From positions 999,496 through 1,063,495 of the forward strand of contig NW_006768785.1 of assembly GCF_000204055.1 (NCBI RefSeq): a stretch of 64,000 nucleotides of DNA, written 5' to 3'. Positions within the stretch are counted from its first letter, which is position 1; each line of letters begins with the position of its first letter. Below are positions 33,512-47,146 of the stretch, one piece after another. The position numbers and the translations under genes were made by a program. The notes under the pieces were generated by a model. That model was not told the origin of the DNA and ran no database searches. It saw only the letters and a program-made list of their open reading frames with translations. This DNA is from Melampsora larici-populina 98AG31. Lineage: Eukaryota; Basidiomycota; Pucciniomycetes; Pucciniales; Melampsoraceae.

Positions 33512-36500
33512 CTTGAGCGAGGCTTGTTAGTAAAGAAGCAGGTGACGGGAAAAGCTCAGAAGCTCGAACGACAAAAGACGCCGGAGTCGTATGAAACGCT
33601 TGTCAAGAGTGCTTTTGAGGAGAACAAGATATCGAGATCGTGATCGGCTTGTTAAACGGATGTGAGTTTCTTGGAGAGAAGGATGAATGTGGACGTCTAG
33701 ATTACGAAAAGACGTAGGTTGATTCTAGTCGAACTTGAAGTGATTGATTGATTTCTTATACAAAATTAAAAAGTCGTTGAGTTTCTTTTTCTGTTGGATA
33801 ATTTTGAAAAATAAAAGAAAATGAAGAATATAAAGCTAACTCTGACTCTGAATCTGATTGATATCAAGTTACAAATTCCAATTTGATGTTAGTCAAAGTG
33901 TTACTCTTTACAAAAAAACCGTTTCTTTAGTCAGCCACTTTCATTTCACCTTTGTCTTTCACTTCTCTTCCTTTCTCTGCGGGCCCAATCTGGAAATTGT
34001 TCCAGAATCATCCACCAGCTGCCAGAACTTCAATCGAATTTTTTGATGGGTTTGACGCGTACTGCGGAAGTGTGACATGCTGACTATATCATGTTATCCG
34101 GGGTTGTAAATGGCACGTGGCCTTTCACAGAGTTGAATCGAGAAAGAAATCCATGACGTGATCATGTAAGTTTGGTTGGAATCCCAAGGGAGCTCAAGGG
34201 CCAGCGCGACATTTCCTTTTACCGCTTGAAGTTGTCACCTTACGATTGTAGTCAGTAGACGTTCTCATTCACCAACTCGTCGCAGGTGGCCCAAATCTTG
34301 GGAGACAATTTTGACATCACAGACTACCCACATTGTTTAACTCATCTTTTACCAAAACCCCGACATGATTCGTAGTATATACCAACAGCCTTACTATAAC
34401 TCGAATGAATACTTATGTTCTTTGTGATTTCTTATCATTCGCTTAACAAAAGACTGGGTATACATCCTTGTGATAATATCTTATTTATTATCCTTGTTGT
34501 GATGCTTGTATGAGCATATATTGTTTGCATCATTTCTTCTACTGCTGGGGACACATGAGCAACAGAATACCAAAATCCTCCAAAAGTTCAATTCTCGAGA
34601 GCTTTGATAGTTGTGCAGCATCGAAACAGAAATTGGGGTCAACAAGGGAATAAAAGATGGAGGTCATTAGTGGTGCGCGGAGATCCCATATGATATTCTT
34701 TCGCAAAACTGAGTTGGAGGTTATATGATATTTCCACTTTTCTTACGGACCCTGTTCTGTGAAAGACTCTGCACTGATAATTCCCCTGAAATAAATGCTT
34801 TTAAAAGCAGAGTGTGATCATTTGGTACCGCAAGGTACCCTCAGAATTTGAATCGAGATATCAAAGTCAGTGCAATTCCTTCAGTTGATGACCTCGAGTC
34901 AACTTCAGCAGCTTTGGGTTTTCTAAAGATATTGTGAGCTGATATCTCCTAAATAAATCTTAATTTTCTTTCTTGATATGATGCAACAAACTTGAAAGTA
35001 AGGCATGAAATCAAGTTCAGCTACTTTCTTGGAATGCTGACATCATGGACTTCAAACAAGCTTCCATAAAAGATGCCTCCGATCCTGGTGCCACAAGTCT
35101 TGATTTGAATACTTCATCTGAGCACTTTGTGTATCACCTTGGTACTACGTGTTTGGGCTCGAGGTTAACAGCCTTCAAGGATTGTCCGAGCAAAATGGTG
35201 CTTCGACCGGCCTGGCATTTCAGACCCAAAAAGGGTACTTTGGGTCTGATTGAATATATAATAAACCTTTGATAAGTCTGGTGGAGTGCAGCATTGAGTG
35301 CTGATACTATGTTTTTGATTCGAGAGCGGATGTGGCCGCGTTGTAAGAGGGGCTTAGTTAAGCTTAGTACTTGAAGACTCTTTCTAATCGAATCTCTGAA
35401 CACACCAATGGAAAGCAGATATTTTCACACTTTGTATGTTTGCGAGAGGCTGTCTGAATGAAGTATGGAGATGTAACTCTCACACTCATGCGAGATTTTT
35501 AGCCAATGTGAATCGAATTTCCTGCTCATATACCCAGTCAGAATCAACTCAAGTCTTTCTCGCTTAATGTCACCAGAGAAATACTTTGCAGGCTATACTT
35601 CACGGTATCATGAAACCCTGGCAATGATCTCACTCGCAATACCCGGGTAAGCCAAAGCTTTCTGCAAGTGGGCGTGGCTGCGATCTGTGCATATAGTCTC
35701 TGAATATTACTCTTGACAGTGGGCGCGTGGTTGTAAGAGCAAGTTTTTCCAATGTGTAGTGTTCAACTCTTCAATAGGTAAGATTAGAAAAGGCTAAACA
35801 TAAATCTTTTCAGTCACATTTTGATGATCTTTGCGTCATGATGCTTCATATGATCCTGCTACAATCTTATCTGGCTACTGATAGGCTTCTGATTTCAAAG
35901 TTCACATATCTTTATTGGAAAGCTATCAAGTAGTAAGCTTTAATATTATTTGCTACCCTTGCCCTCACAAAGAAATGTTGCACACCATCTTGGTCATGCA
36001 AGTAATCTTTAACAGTTTTGATTTACTTGAGGAAATTGGTAGCTAACATGAATTCCTCCCGAAACTAATGGTTATGGATATTACCTCACAAAAGACGAAA
36101 AATGTTGATGTATGATGATTTGACTAGGAAATTTGAAGTATAAGAAAAAGGATCTCAACCCACTTGTCAACTACCTCTGAAAGACACATGGGAGCATCTT
36201 TCCCAAATTGGTTTTGTAGCAAGATTAAATCGAATCAAAAGCAGCAGTCCAGGATCAAAGAAAAGGTTTAAAGAAGAATTGAAAAGAAATATTCCAAAGC
36301 CAAACCAAAAAGACACGAAGACTTAGAAAGTACCAAACCCTTGATAATCCATATCCAAAGTGCTTACACAGCTTTGAATCTGATTGTGGGTGGATTCTTG
36401 TTTTCCTTCCAAATCCTTCTCTTGAATTACCAATCACTGACATCATTTACTTTGAGTTTCAAAACCCTTGTACATAGGGATCACCACTGGAATTTACACT

Positions 36501-36971
36501 TCTGTTGACCCTTTTACGTAGAAAAACCTATTCATCTCAATCTCAATCTCAATCTCAGCTTATCTTATCAAAGTTCATACCCATCCAATTTCTTGAATTC
36601 GGCAAGTATCTCCCGTTTAGTTAAGAGTGAGGAATCTGGTCATCTTTGTACCAATTGATCCATCCAACTCTTGAACCCCTTGACTGTCTTCTTCGCTTCA
36701 AGAAGATTCCAAAAATCTGTTATTTTTGAAATCTTGACCTGATGAGTTGGGTGAGTGGAGTTTGAATTTTCCATCATTTGTTTGATAGGATGTTAATGAA
36801 CATTTCTGAATTTTCATCAACTTTGGTAAATAATTGCGAATGGCGAAGAAAGACCGGGGTGAGGATAGTGACAGGATCCGAATGTAAATTTTAGAAAATT
36901 GCTTGAAATTGATTTTCAGTTTTCTCGATCAAACTTGACAGCTACTCTATTCAATTCAAATCTAATCCAAA
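33512..36971. other. Long divergent intergenic region between the Hsp40 and SOG2 genes
   Basis: About 3.5 kb holding both promoters. No heat-shock element array was clear upstream of the Hsp40 gene. A frame at 35045-35272 (75 codons) and its antisense frame have no motif. GGTACC is repeated around GCAA at 34825-34840. A short (CAATCT)n run lies at about 36535-36556, 420 bp before the SOG2 start. No transposon was recognised. Confidence 0.45.
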
Positions 36972-39900
36972 ATGAAACCAACTTCAAATCAATCAACTTC
37001 TCAATATCATTCAGCAATCCTCAATCAACATCAATCAAATCATCATGATCAATTACCTTCTTCATCAAAATCTATCATCAAACAACATCATCAACATTCG
37101 AATAGTAACACTTCAAATTCATCTTATACTGATCAAGATGTCGATTATTCTTTCGATGAAGACCTTGACTTTTATGACTCTTTACCTCATCCTTCAGATC
37201 CTCCGATCACAATAACCGATTCAAAACAACCTTCTACAAACTTATCTTCTTCTATTGCCAATCCTCATAAACAAACCAGTACCTCAACTTCAACCGTGCC
37301 CTCTAAACCTACTACCCAGTCTAGCCTTCTTCCCAATTCAGAGCTCACCCCGAGAGCTTACTCTTCAATTCATTCAAACCCATCAACTACTTTACCACGG
37401 GCTTTGGACTGGAAATTCCCAAAGGAATCTGGAACTTCTTACATTGCTCCTCCCTTGTCTCCTCGCCTTCGATCGTCATCTCGTCGTCCTTCCCATCCTA
37501 AGGAACCACCAGAGCCTTCAAAAAAATCAAATCCAAGCTCTCAACTTCCTCCAAGCTCAAATTTATCCATTATTCCCACCCGATACACCTCTTACACTAA
37601 CAACTCGGTTCCGATCGTCGTCCCTCCTCCGGTATCTCCATATTTGAGCTCAACTCTGCCCTCAATCGTTATGTCTTCTCGGTCCGAGGCGGATGGAGTA
37701 GATATGAAGGCTCGCGGCATTGAATTCAGAGGCGTCATGCACGAAGGTTTGGCGCAAGCCACCAAGCCTGATCTTGATACAACCATTGTTTGCTCAACAC
37801 CACCGACTATCGTAGACCCCTCTCAGTCTTCGGAACCCCCTCTACCTGTTCCTATCTCTCCTGAGGCTCTCCTAATGCATGTCCGCCAAATGAGATACGC
37901 ATCCAAAAGACGACAACTGACACCTAACCATTCTTCCACCTCTGGCTCTCATGATGCTCCCTTGAAATTGCCAGTCCATAGTCGTGCCGGTAGTAACACC
38001 AGCTCTACATCAGAAGACAACCTTCAATATTCAATCCATTCTCCTCAGTTGCAGCCCACCCACATTGTCTATGAACCTGTGGCACCCGATCATGGAACCG
38101 TTTCACAATCACAATCACTTTCCCTGCCCTTGCCCGGTACTGGATCCTCAGATGAAATCAAGCCAATGGCAGAAACTTTGGATCTTTCTCATCAGCGCAT
38201 CGCTGATCTTACTCAACCTGTTGTGGAAGAATTGGCCGAATATGTTGAACGTTTGGCACTTGGCTATAATTACCTGCCCGTATTACCTGATCATTTTGCT
38301 ATCCTCGGTGAATCACTTCGCTATCTCAACCTTCGTGGCAATCACATGGAAGTCTTTCCAGAGGTGGTGAGCAACACTATTTACCATGATCTTGGCTATA
38401 TTTACGGCTTGTGTTTCAGTCAATTTGCTGACTTGAGGTATTTCACCAGCTCACGCGAATGCCATCTCTCGAAATCTTGGATGTGAGCCGTAATAAAATC
38501 AAAGCTTTCCCTCGGAGGCCCGGCACCCTTGAGCGGCTTCGTGTAAGCCTGCCTCTTTGATTTTGTTTGCCTACACGGCCCCAAAAGATTTTGCTAATCC
38601 CTTGATCGTCAACAGGTATTGTCCGTTTCGCGAAACCGTATACGTCGACTTCCCAACTACGTTTCCAATCTGTCCACCCTGCGTGTTCTCAAACTTGATC
38701 ATAACCCGGTGGTATGGCCTCCGAGAGATCTTGTGACTTTTGTGGACACTAGCGAACGTGCAGATGATGAGGAGGCTGATGCTCGAACTAGACAACGGGC
38801 AGATTCTAATTTAAAGGTTAGAACACGAACTTCATCAAATGAGACGAGCACGGCGATGGCACAATGGCTACGTGCTTTGCAGGATTGGATGCGGCAAAAC
38901 CCCTATGTTCGACCTGTCAAGTCCGTTCGGCCTTCGACTGCAGACCCATCTACTTGGCAGAAGTATATAATCATGCCCCTAAGCTATATGATTCGATCAG
39001 TGCTGACTTCTTTGGCATATTTCCAGGTCGAATGAAATGCCCGCCAAGGCTTCCATCAACGCACCTCGCCTGGCTCATTCGGCAGAACACTCGCCTATCT
39101 CATTTATCAACACCGTATTGCCAGCGCTGCCATCTACGAAACCGGACCACGATCATAACCTGGATCCTTTGCCCCAACATAATCGTAACGCTTCTTCTAG
39201 TTCGAGCTCTCAGTGGGTTCGAAAGCGGCCAGACCTGCGTCTCAAGAAGTCTTTACCCGACCTTCGCCGAAATCATGGTGAAATCATGGTGGAGAGAAGA
39301 GCTGATGCCGATCGGTCCTATTCGTGTCTGACCCGTTCGAATAATACCAATGTTGCGAGTTCTAATGCCCCCATCACCTTCCTGCTCAACTCACCTTTGG
39401 AACCAAGATCCGCACAGTCACCATCAGGAGAACGCAGCTTACGCTTAGGCGAGTCAACGCTTGGCACTACATCCTCACCAGCCCTCACTTTTCTTCCCCA
39501 AAAGGCCGATCTCGTCCTCTCCAACCGTTCTCCGGTCCAGCGAATCAAACATGCGGGCGATGATCGATTAGCGGGTGATCGTAATAGCGGTGCCTATTTT
39601 CGTAGATTATCTATGCTTCCTGCCTCAACGATATCAAAAGAAGTTCCGGTACCTTTGCTAAAACTTATGGACGCCATTAGAGGCATTCTCTTCAGTTTAT
39701 CTCAGATATACGCTGCTTTGAAACAATTTGTTGTTTTCGCCACTCAGGACCGCTTGCCAGGAGCGTTATCTAGGGTGATGAGTGCTGCGGATGATGCGAT
39801 GAGCCGGCTAATCAATTCACTGGACCGATTTGATTCATCGACTCGGAGATCACAGCCAGAAGGTGAAGTGGTTCAAGATGTCCTTATCTGTTGTCGAGAC

Positions 39901-41902
39901 AATGTGACTGTCTTTGGTAAACTGGTGAACGTATTGAGCATCCAGCTCAAGGTTCTCACCAATTCTGCTGATGTTCGGTACTCCAGAACATTATTGCTAA
40001 CCTTGTATGGTGCTACTGCGGAAATCGCTATGTCTTGGTCAGCTATCACCCCATTAGTGGACAACATCGTCGACCTTTTGAAACTCCGGAAACCCGTTGC
40101 CACCCCAGCTGCACCTCGAGATACTCTGACAACCAAATCAAATGATAAACTCGAGATGAAGGTCATCTCAGATCCTGATCCCTTAGCTAGGGATGACTCA
40201 TTGGTAGGCGACCAAGAGGCACAGTTGCAGAAAGTCAATGGGATTTTGGTCCCGTCTTCGGCCAATGCTCCAAACTTGTCTACCGGCCTCACCAGATCTC
40301 CTGCCGTGTCCTCATCCCTCTCCACAGCTGGTACCAATCGGCAGAAAGGTCGCCGCCATGCGGGATCTTTCAGTGTTGAGGATGTGCAACTAGGTGCAAT
40401 TCTTCCACCGGCTTCCGCAGGATTATCAAGCAACTTCCCAGCTACCCCGACCGCTACCAATCAAACACCTACCCATGCCACTTCCCTCTCCGCTTGTTCG
40501 CCATCAGATTCTAGTCGATACAGAACCGAGTCTTCGGGGCTGCATTTTTTACTTGATCCTATCATCACCAATGGTCGCAATCTTAGAGAGCGTAGTGGTA
40601 GCAGTCGTGTAAATGGGACACCCACTGCCCTCGGGTTGCCTCTGGTCACTATAGGGGAGAGGGACACAGAAGAGAATCGTCTGGCTTCTCCGCTCATGAC
40701 TTCATCTCCTTTGATCCGCCAGAAATCATTGGTATCTACGCAAAGCGATTCAGGGATAGTCTTCCCCCAACAGAGCGAGGAACGAGGATACATGATGGAA
40801 GAAATGATACCTTCTCAACAGTCTGAGGTTAAAAATCAAACTGGATCAACGACCTTTGACTCGCATCACTCTGGTGTTACTCTATCTCAATCCACCAACT
40901 CTTCGACAGCTTTCTCTAGTCGTGATTTTGCCGATCATTCGACTTTTTCCAAATCACCCAATCTGGCGGGCATGTCGCTTTCAAGAACAGATCAAGACTT
41001 TCTCGATATGACGGAAGCAACCATCGATATTGCTGTATCTGTTTCGAGCATGATGTTAGAGAATCTAGGACAAGCTACAAGTGCCATGGATTCTCGAAGT
41101 GGAGTGGCTGATCCCGGAGATGGAGAGACAGATTCTTCACCGAAACGAGATCGACGACATGGTGAGATAGGTCATGTGAGGCAGAATAAGGCCATTGAAT
41201 TGAAAGAGCTTTGTGAACTTGATATTGAGATCATCAAACGTCTAAGGCTTAGTTTGGCACAGTTTTGGGCTTGTCAACCTGGCCTGGAAACTCAAAGTCC
41301 GAAAGAAAAAAGGGATTCCACAGATCAAACTGATGATGAATCTATCGACTCTTCTGGCTCAAAAGTCAATTGGCTCAAAGGTCAGGAAAGCAGGAGGGTC
41401 TATGAAGACGCTACAGCATTTGTTAAGGTAAACTGTCCTTTAGTTATCTTTTACTCTGAAGCGCATTTCGTATGTGTTTTGAGCTCAAAGGATTTTGTTG
41501 ATCTCTTTCATAGGCTGTCATCCAAACTGCTAATCTGGCTCGGACTACCATGAATGAATACCCTTTATCAAAAGCTATACGAGAAGGCTTAGGGGAACTG
41601 ACCAAAGCGACTAAGGAATTGGCTACGTTGCTTGCTGTGAGTAGTGATATCTGGAGATCGGCTTTCTCTTTGTCCAAGTTCTGTCAAGCATTAGGGTGAT
41701 GGTGATGATACTGATGCAAGGCATTACATTTGTTTGACCTTTGAAAATCCAGGTGAGTTCCTTTAAACCGACTGCTACCTCTGTGATATCGACCACAACC
41801 AGTGCTTCGCTTGGTCAATCTCATGGTACAAGTCTAGCTTCTTCAATTTCACCTAATTCGCCGGCTTGTCTTATAGAATCTAGTCCAATAGATCCTGTCT
41901 GA
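36972..41902 (+). CDS. SOG2: Leucine-rich-repeat RAM-pathway protein, SOG2-like
   Basis: Six exons (36972-38366, 38450-38542, 38616-38962, 39027-41427, 41514-41636, 41753-41902; introns 64-116 nt) encode 1502 residues. The first about 390 residues are Ser/Pro/Thr/Gln-rich and probably disordered. Leucine-rich repeats follow (about 395-540): LDLSHQRIADL, LRYLNLRGNHMEVFP, LEILDVSRNKIKAFP, LRVLSVSRNRIRRLP and LRVLKLDHNPVVWPP. After a linker comes the Sog2-specific helical region (PVPLLKLMDAIRGILFSLSQ and on), and near the end AVIQTANLARTTMNEYPLSK, as in the RAM signalling domain of Sog2. In yeast Sog2 acts with Kic1 in the network that controls the Cbk1 kinase, cell polarity and wall separation. 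The last exon adds a Ser/Thr-rich tail. The acceptor at 41752 is chosen on frame alone; the rest is well supported. Confidence 0.88.
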
Positions 41903-42949
41903 GCTAAGTTTTGAGAATCTTACTAATCTCACTCACTCACTCACTCAACGCATCCCAAGATCATCCTTAAATCGATTTTCTTTTCATCCACATCATCATC
42001 TACATCATTGTTGTAATATATCTATTTGATTTCTTTTTAGGCTTTGATCATCTTTTATCACAAGATCCTGAACTTTTCATTCCCATCTTGTTCAATATAT
42101 ATATATAGTATATATCAAAATCATTTTTTTTGGGTAAACATCAATGATTTCAAAAAAGTAAAATTTGGTTTGTGTAATTTTCTCTTTTTTTTTGTAGTAT
42201 AGTAGATTTCTTTTAAATTAAGTTGACACACATTGATTTTCAATTAATTGAATGGTTTTTTTTTACAAAGAAAAGATTTTCCTTTTTCGATCATGCTACT
42301 TTTTGTTTTGATTTTTTAATGAGTTTTTCTTATTACATAACATTTTCACACATCTCATTAAAAACATAGATTGTGTGAAAATCAGTTTTTTTTTGTATTT
42401 TTGTGTTGAAGATAAAAGGTGTTTGAATTGGATTGAGTTGGTCTTGGTTTTTATTTTTGAAAGATTATGGTACTTGATCTTTGCATTTCATGTTATACAT
42501 AGGATTGGGGGGGGCAGGGAATTCTTCCCCAAGATATTTTTCAGGGAGGAGAAGTTTGTGTTTTTATGTTTCCAGGTGAAAGATTCCAGATTATTTGTGG
42601 TCATTGAAATGAAGTACATCAAATGTTTTATTATACAGAAATGTGCTTTGGAAAAAAATTTGGTGTGATTAGGTAGGGGAACTCAGGTTAAACAATTTTA
42701 TAGCTTTGAACTTGGAAAAGAAATCTTAAATTGATAAAACTTTGTTTGAATTTTATGAATTTTGGATTCCTTTAACAAGAATTAGGGGTAGCAAGTTGAA
42801 TGAGTTTTGGGAAAATCATAAGAGAAAAACAGACAAGGGTTTTTTACAATAGTGCAGGTTTGGAAACTTGTTTGATCTTATGTAGGATGACTTAAATTAT
42901 ATTAGTGCAAAAATAGCAAACTTTTTGGGTTTTGGTTTGGGACTGTGAT
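41903..42949. other. 3' flank of SOG2, AT-rich
   Basis: T-rich and TA-rich DNA (for example a TATATA run at 42096-42115) with no gene. Frame 42375-42668 is T-driven and has no motif. Confidence 0.6.
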
Positions 42950-42959
42950 GCAGCAGATG

Positions 42960-43831
42960 ATCTGTGATTGGTCAAGCCAGTTTACTTCCGATTGTGATGT
43001 TGTGTGGAGATGTATATCCATTACAAGTGATACTGAGATGTTGAACTGATAATAGAACATTAGTGAAAGCACCACAGATCAATTGATAATTGGACAAGAT
43101 TCCTTTGGATATAGAGGTTTGGTTTGATAGGATTGAAGGTGTAGCAGGGTTAGTCATAGTCAGGAGATCTTGAAACTCTGGAGCATCAAATGATGAGATG
43201 GGAAGCTCTTGGTTGACTATCTAGCAGATCAGAACATCCTTCAGGTTTTTCTCAATTAAAACATTTGACCTATGGAAACAAAAGTCAGTGAGTGTTTACA
43301 CAACAATTTGAATGAACTGAGTGAAAGAAACTGACCTTGGTGAGCCTTCTGTTGTTGAGGAAATACTGCCATTGTTTGCTGATTGGTGTTGACAGGTGGC
43401 TTTATGGAGAGGTGTTTAATCATAGACTTTGTGCTGCCAGTTTGGTTGATTGCTAGGGTCTTGTTGAAGATCACAATGGGGGTGTCAGGATCCTCTTTGC
43501 CAAGGGTAACACTGTCAAAAAATCCTTGATTGGCTTTGCAGATCTTCTTGAGGAGGCCTTTGCTTTCTTGCTTGATAAAATACTGCCACACCCATGACAA
43601 GTGTGCAGTGGTAGTGGTATTGGAGACAGCTTCAGAGACAGAATCAGAAGGGTCAAGGCTGGAGGGAGTAGAAACTGGACTGAAGGGACCACTAGCGTTG
43701 GCTGACGCATGAGCCATGCAAAGAAGTTGGGAAGATAACTGAGTTGTAGGAGTGGATGAAGTAGGCATTATGAATAAAGGATGTGTTGATTGGTGAAAAA
43801 GATAACAATAACTGTAATAGAAATGTGCCAT
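42960..43831 (-). pseudogene. hAT transposase, N-terminal remnant with nonsense codon
   Basis: The minus strand first reads a Ser/Thr-rich leader and a degenerate BED-finger region (SWVWQYFIKQ ... TGSTKSMIKHL) that keeps only part of the Cys/His ligands. After a likely intron it continues NLKDVLIC-stop-IVNQELPISSFDAPEF and NPATPSILSNQTSI. It ends near LSVQHLSITCNGYTSPHNI, which matches the start of the hAT catalytic core (D-G-W-T-S in the family; here N-G-Y-T-S). A TAG at 43221-43223 stands where the family has a Trp codon. The C-terminal dimerisation region is absent downstream. It is a dead, truncated copy. Confidence 0.7.
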
Positions 43832-45070
43832 GTTTTTTCTCCATATCTTTGGGGTTTCTAAGTCATCTGATTAAATGTATTGCCTTGTTGGGCAAATCAT
43901 TATGTTTGCTAAGTCTTTCCAGGAAATGAGTGTGTTCTATAGTGCATGAAGGCAAGACCTTGGCAATTTAGGATCAAGTAAATATTTGATGATTTGCCCT
44001 TTTGGCCTTATCAGCTCAAATCTCAGAACCTTCAATCAAGTTGGATTCTGGGTTTTTCATCAGGATGGTTTGCTGATCATTCAACTCAAGCTCAGTTTAT
44101 ACTGTCCCAAGTCAAGAAGCTTTTAGGGCTGCAAGTTGTGCTTTCCCTCAACTTTCTATGACAATCTAAAACATAAATACGTCAAATCGACTCGCATGAA
44201 GTACCATTCAGTACCGTCGCTCCCTCCTCTTTTCCTGGTTTGTTTTCACCTCACAATGTATTCTCTCTTTTCTTTTTGTTTTTCATCTTGCTTTTTGATT
44301 TCCTCCCTACACCCATGTGTTTTTGTTGTTAGTTTGTCGCCATACCAATAGTTGTCACTCTCATCCACCTGCTTTTCTGAATGGTCGTCTCTTACAATTA
44401 CGGGCTTTTCTTCTGCTTATTTGTCTTACTTGCGTTTTTTGGTATTGCTATTGTTAATCTTTGCTTGGTTGTGTGTTTGTTCTTCTCATTTTCAATTTCC
44501 TTACAAAATGGTTCTCTTTGTTACCCTGATATTTAGTGCTTTCAATGCTGTGCTTTTTTCCCCGGGCGCATCACCACTTTTGATTCAATCAGGTTGTCCT
44601 TATTTAAACAGCCACTAATGCTCCCTGTCTTTCCGCATCTATCCCATTCGTATTTTTACTGTCCGCAACAACATCAATTAGCACATCCCAATACCTTCAG
44701 CTTTGCTTCATCCTACCTTTATTATTGTCTTTTGGGTTTTACCTGCGTTGCTGTCCCCATTATTTGTTTGGCCTGTTGCTCCAACACCCTTTAATTACCC
44801 TGTGGATTCTCCTCTGGCGCTATCTTGTAATTCATATAGATAAGATACAATTACCAAAGATGTGAGGGGTCAGCTACTTTCTGGCTGACTCTTCACTAAA
44901 AAGAAGTGTGTAAAGGACTAGGAAGAAGTCTTCACTGGTACACCCAAGTGAAGACTGCAGTTGGTTGACCTCCAAGGAGAGGATTTGATGCCAGTGGGGT
45001 GGCTGAGTAATCCCTCTAAGGATCTTACAACTCTGGAGCCTGCAGTACTTTAGATTCTGAGGATTCAGAG
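43832..45070. other. Pyrimidine-rich non-coding stretch
   Basis: 44140-44800 on the plus strand is strongly T/C-rich, which opens long hydrophobic frames (44136-44351, 44352-44618, 44594-44794) with no start context, splice logic or family motif. No element boundaries were seen. Confidence 0.45.
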
Positions 45071-45385
45071 GTGCCGCGGGGTACTTTAGACTCTTTTAAA
45101 GAGGAACCCTTTGTAAATTCCAAGCTTGTTCTGTTAGCTATTGATCCCACCAGCTCAGAACACCACTTGAGGTTTTACAATAACCTGAATAAGAAGTTGA
45201 ACTATGATAATCAAGATACAACTAAATCACTATACTCAATATTCTTGGTAAAGAATCAAGTAAGATGTGATGAGGAGTTGTGGTATGATAATAAGTTGTT
45301 CTTCTTCCAGAGTGGGAAGATAAGGAGTTTATATATTCCAGACCTAGGCGTCAACTTGTGGTTGGCGCTTAGGTTTGCTTTTCTT
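45071..45385 (+). pseudogene. Ty3/Gypsy polyprotein fragment before integrase
   Basis: The frame reads LVLLAIDPTSSEHHLRFYNN, then CDEELWYDNKLFFFQSGKIR and SLYIPD. This resembles the stretch between RNase H and the integrase zinc finger in Gypsy polyproteins (D-G-L-L-Y ... R-L-Y-I-P). The match then runs out and no HHCC motif follows. It is a short relic; the first codon is not a genuine start. Confidence 0.45.
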
Positions 45386-45435
45386 TTGAGCTAGGTCTGG
45401 GTTAGGTTTACTATGAGGTTAAGTCATAGTAAGTC

Positions 45436-45560
45436 TTGTTACTTAACTGACTCTTGAAACTGAGCCATGAGTTGTAATGCTTATGGTTTTAAACAAGTTT
45501 CATATATTTACATATTATTTACCTATGTATTACATGTATTTACATGTGTGTTTGTTAGTC
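45436..45560. repeat. Dispersed repeat shared with 51409-51520
   Basis: ACTTAACTGACTCTTGAA followed by CTGAGCC at 45440-45467 recurs with few changes at 51413-51440. In both places a GGGCT...GCTGACA-like segment lies about 90-110 bp further on. It may be parts of one SINE or LTR family. Confidence 0.45.
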
Positions 45561-45689
45561 CGTGGTCCTGTACACAGGGCTCAGAGCTGACAAAAGAAGA
45601 TCAATTCTTTAGAAAAGAACAAGAAATCATGATTTTTCTCCAAAACTATATGCAGGGATTTATTTCAATGAGAGCCTTCCAAAACTTGA

Positions 45690-46790
45690 AGAAAAAAGTT
45701 GAAAAAGTTGACAGCTTGGTATGAATTTACTGTTTTGAAAAAAAAGATGCATGGAATCCTTTTGGCGAGAGCATTCCAGAACTTTGATTGGCAGGTGACC
45801 ACAAAAGTTTTGTGGTCTAGCAATCATTTTGGACCTTGCTTTGAAATTGACAAAGATTTGCCTCCATACACTATACAATGATTGTGGCTGGTCTGAGATT
45901 GAAAAGGACAGGGTATCTAGTTTGGTTTGATTTGAAATCTTTGTGGGCAAGTTTGGTCTATTGATATTTGTTTTTGAGTAGCCAAGTTTTAATTTGTCTG
46001 TTGTCCATCTTTGTGATGATGTTACCTGAATTGAGAATGATGGATCCACAAATTTTGTTGGCTTGGTCAGCAATTTTTGCATTTATCAAGATGAGAGCCA
46101 TGTTGACGTGTTACAATTTCCAAATTTGACATCCCTTTGAAGGGTGCTTTCTCAGGGGCTCTGTGGATGATGATAGTTGCTACTTTGAATTCATTGATAT
46201 CATCATACTTTTTGGACGGTTTCGGTGCAGATTGAGGGTCCGGTCATTGGTGTATCCTGGGGTTTTGAGTGTTCCAAGCCTGAGGTTTAGCTGCTAAGAG
46301 ATGTTTGATCGTTGGTGGCATGTATGTGGCTTCTTTGGAATGATTGGCTTTGAGGCTACAAATCTCTTATCGGAGCTCCTTGATGGTTTGCATAAACACC
46401 ACCACCATCATGAGTACGCTCTTGAGTAGTGTGTTGTTTGATGCTGGTTTATTCGAGGCTAGATTGGATAGGACCTCTATGATGGTCTCCGAATTTGTTT
46501 GGACTCGGTTTGAGTTTGAATTGTTTGGACGTGGAGGTGTGTTGTCGGGATCGGTGCCGAAGAGGCGCTTTGAGGGCCTCAGGAGGGTTACGAGGGGTTT
46601 CTTTGGTTGATTAGTTGATGATAGAGAAAAAAGATGAATAGATTTCTTGAGGATTTGGAGAAGGTAGAACAAAAAGAAATATTCAAAATTTAAACCCACG
46701 AAATTGGGACGGCCCCGGGACCAAGGGGTGATTCAGCCGGATCGTAGGAGACCCCGAGTGATGAGCGAGCGCGGGACTTTTGCTAAGTTT
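45690..46790 (-). pseudogene. LINE (Tad1-like) ORF1 remnant with 5' leader
   Basis: Read on the minus strand, the GC-rich leader is at about 46690-46790. Then follow an N-terminal segment (46367-46690, with FGTDPDNTPPRPNN) and, through several frame changes and stops, pieces like EKAPFKGMSNLEIVT, VNMALILINAKIADQ, ILNSGNIITKMDNRQ and IKTWLLKNKYQ. The order matches the ORF1 nucleic-acid-binding protein that precedes reverse transcriptase in fungal non-LTR elements. No reverse transcriptase follows below 45690. The element is inactive and truncated at its 3' end. Confidence 0.5.
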
Positions 46791-47146
46791 AATAAACAGG
46801 AGCATTCATGATGGCTGTATTGAGATTAGATTTGAATGAAATATGAAATTTCTATAACAACTGAAGTGAAGATATCAATCAACTTTATCGATCGCTGAGC
46901 CACAACCAATTCAGGACTCAGGAGTCAGCTTTAAGCCTCAGCCAAGTTAACGGCTTTCTAGTGATTCTTAAATTTAATTATTCATTTGATCTCTTTGTTA
47001 TAAAAATGAAATCAAATTAAATTCAATTATCATTTTATCCTTATCATCCGAATCTCATCAAATTAATTAAAATTCAACATCACCATCAAACTTGATTTTC
47101 GAAAACCTCTTTCAAAAAGAAGAAACACCAAACATTATAAACGATC

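Noticed and set aside
35045..35272. 75-codon frame between the Hsp40 and SOG2 genes
   Set aside because: No motif, and the opposite strand is open over the same bases; likely chance.
44136..44794. Three overlapping hydrophobic plus-strand frames that look like membrane proteins
   Set aside because: The strand is pyrimidine-rich, which by itself yields Leu/Phe/Ser-rich frames; no motif, intron logic or conserved pattern was seen.
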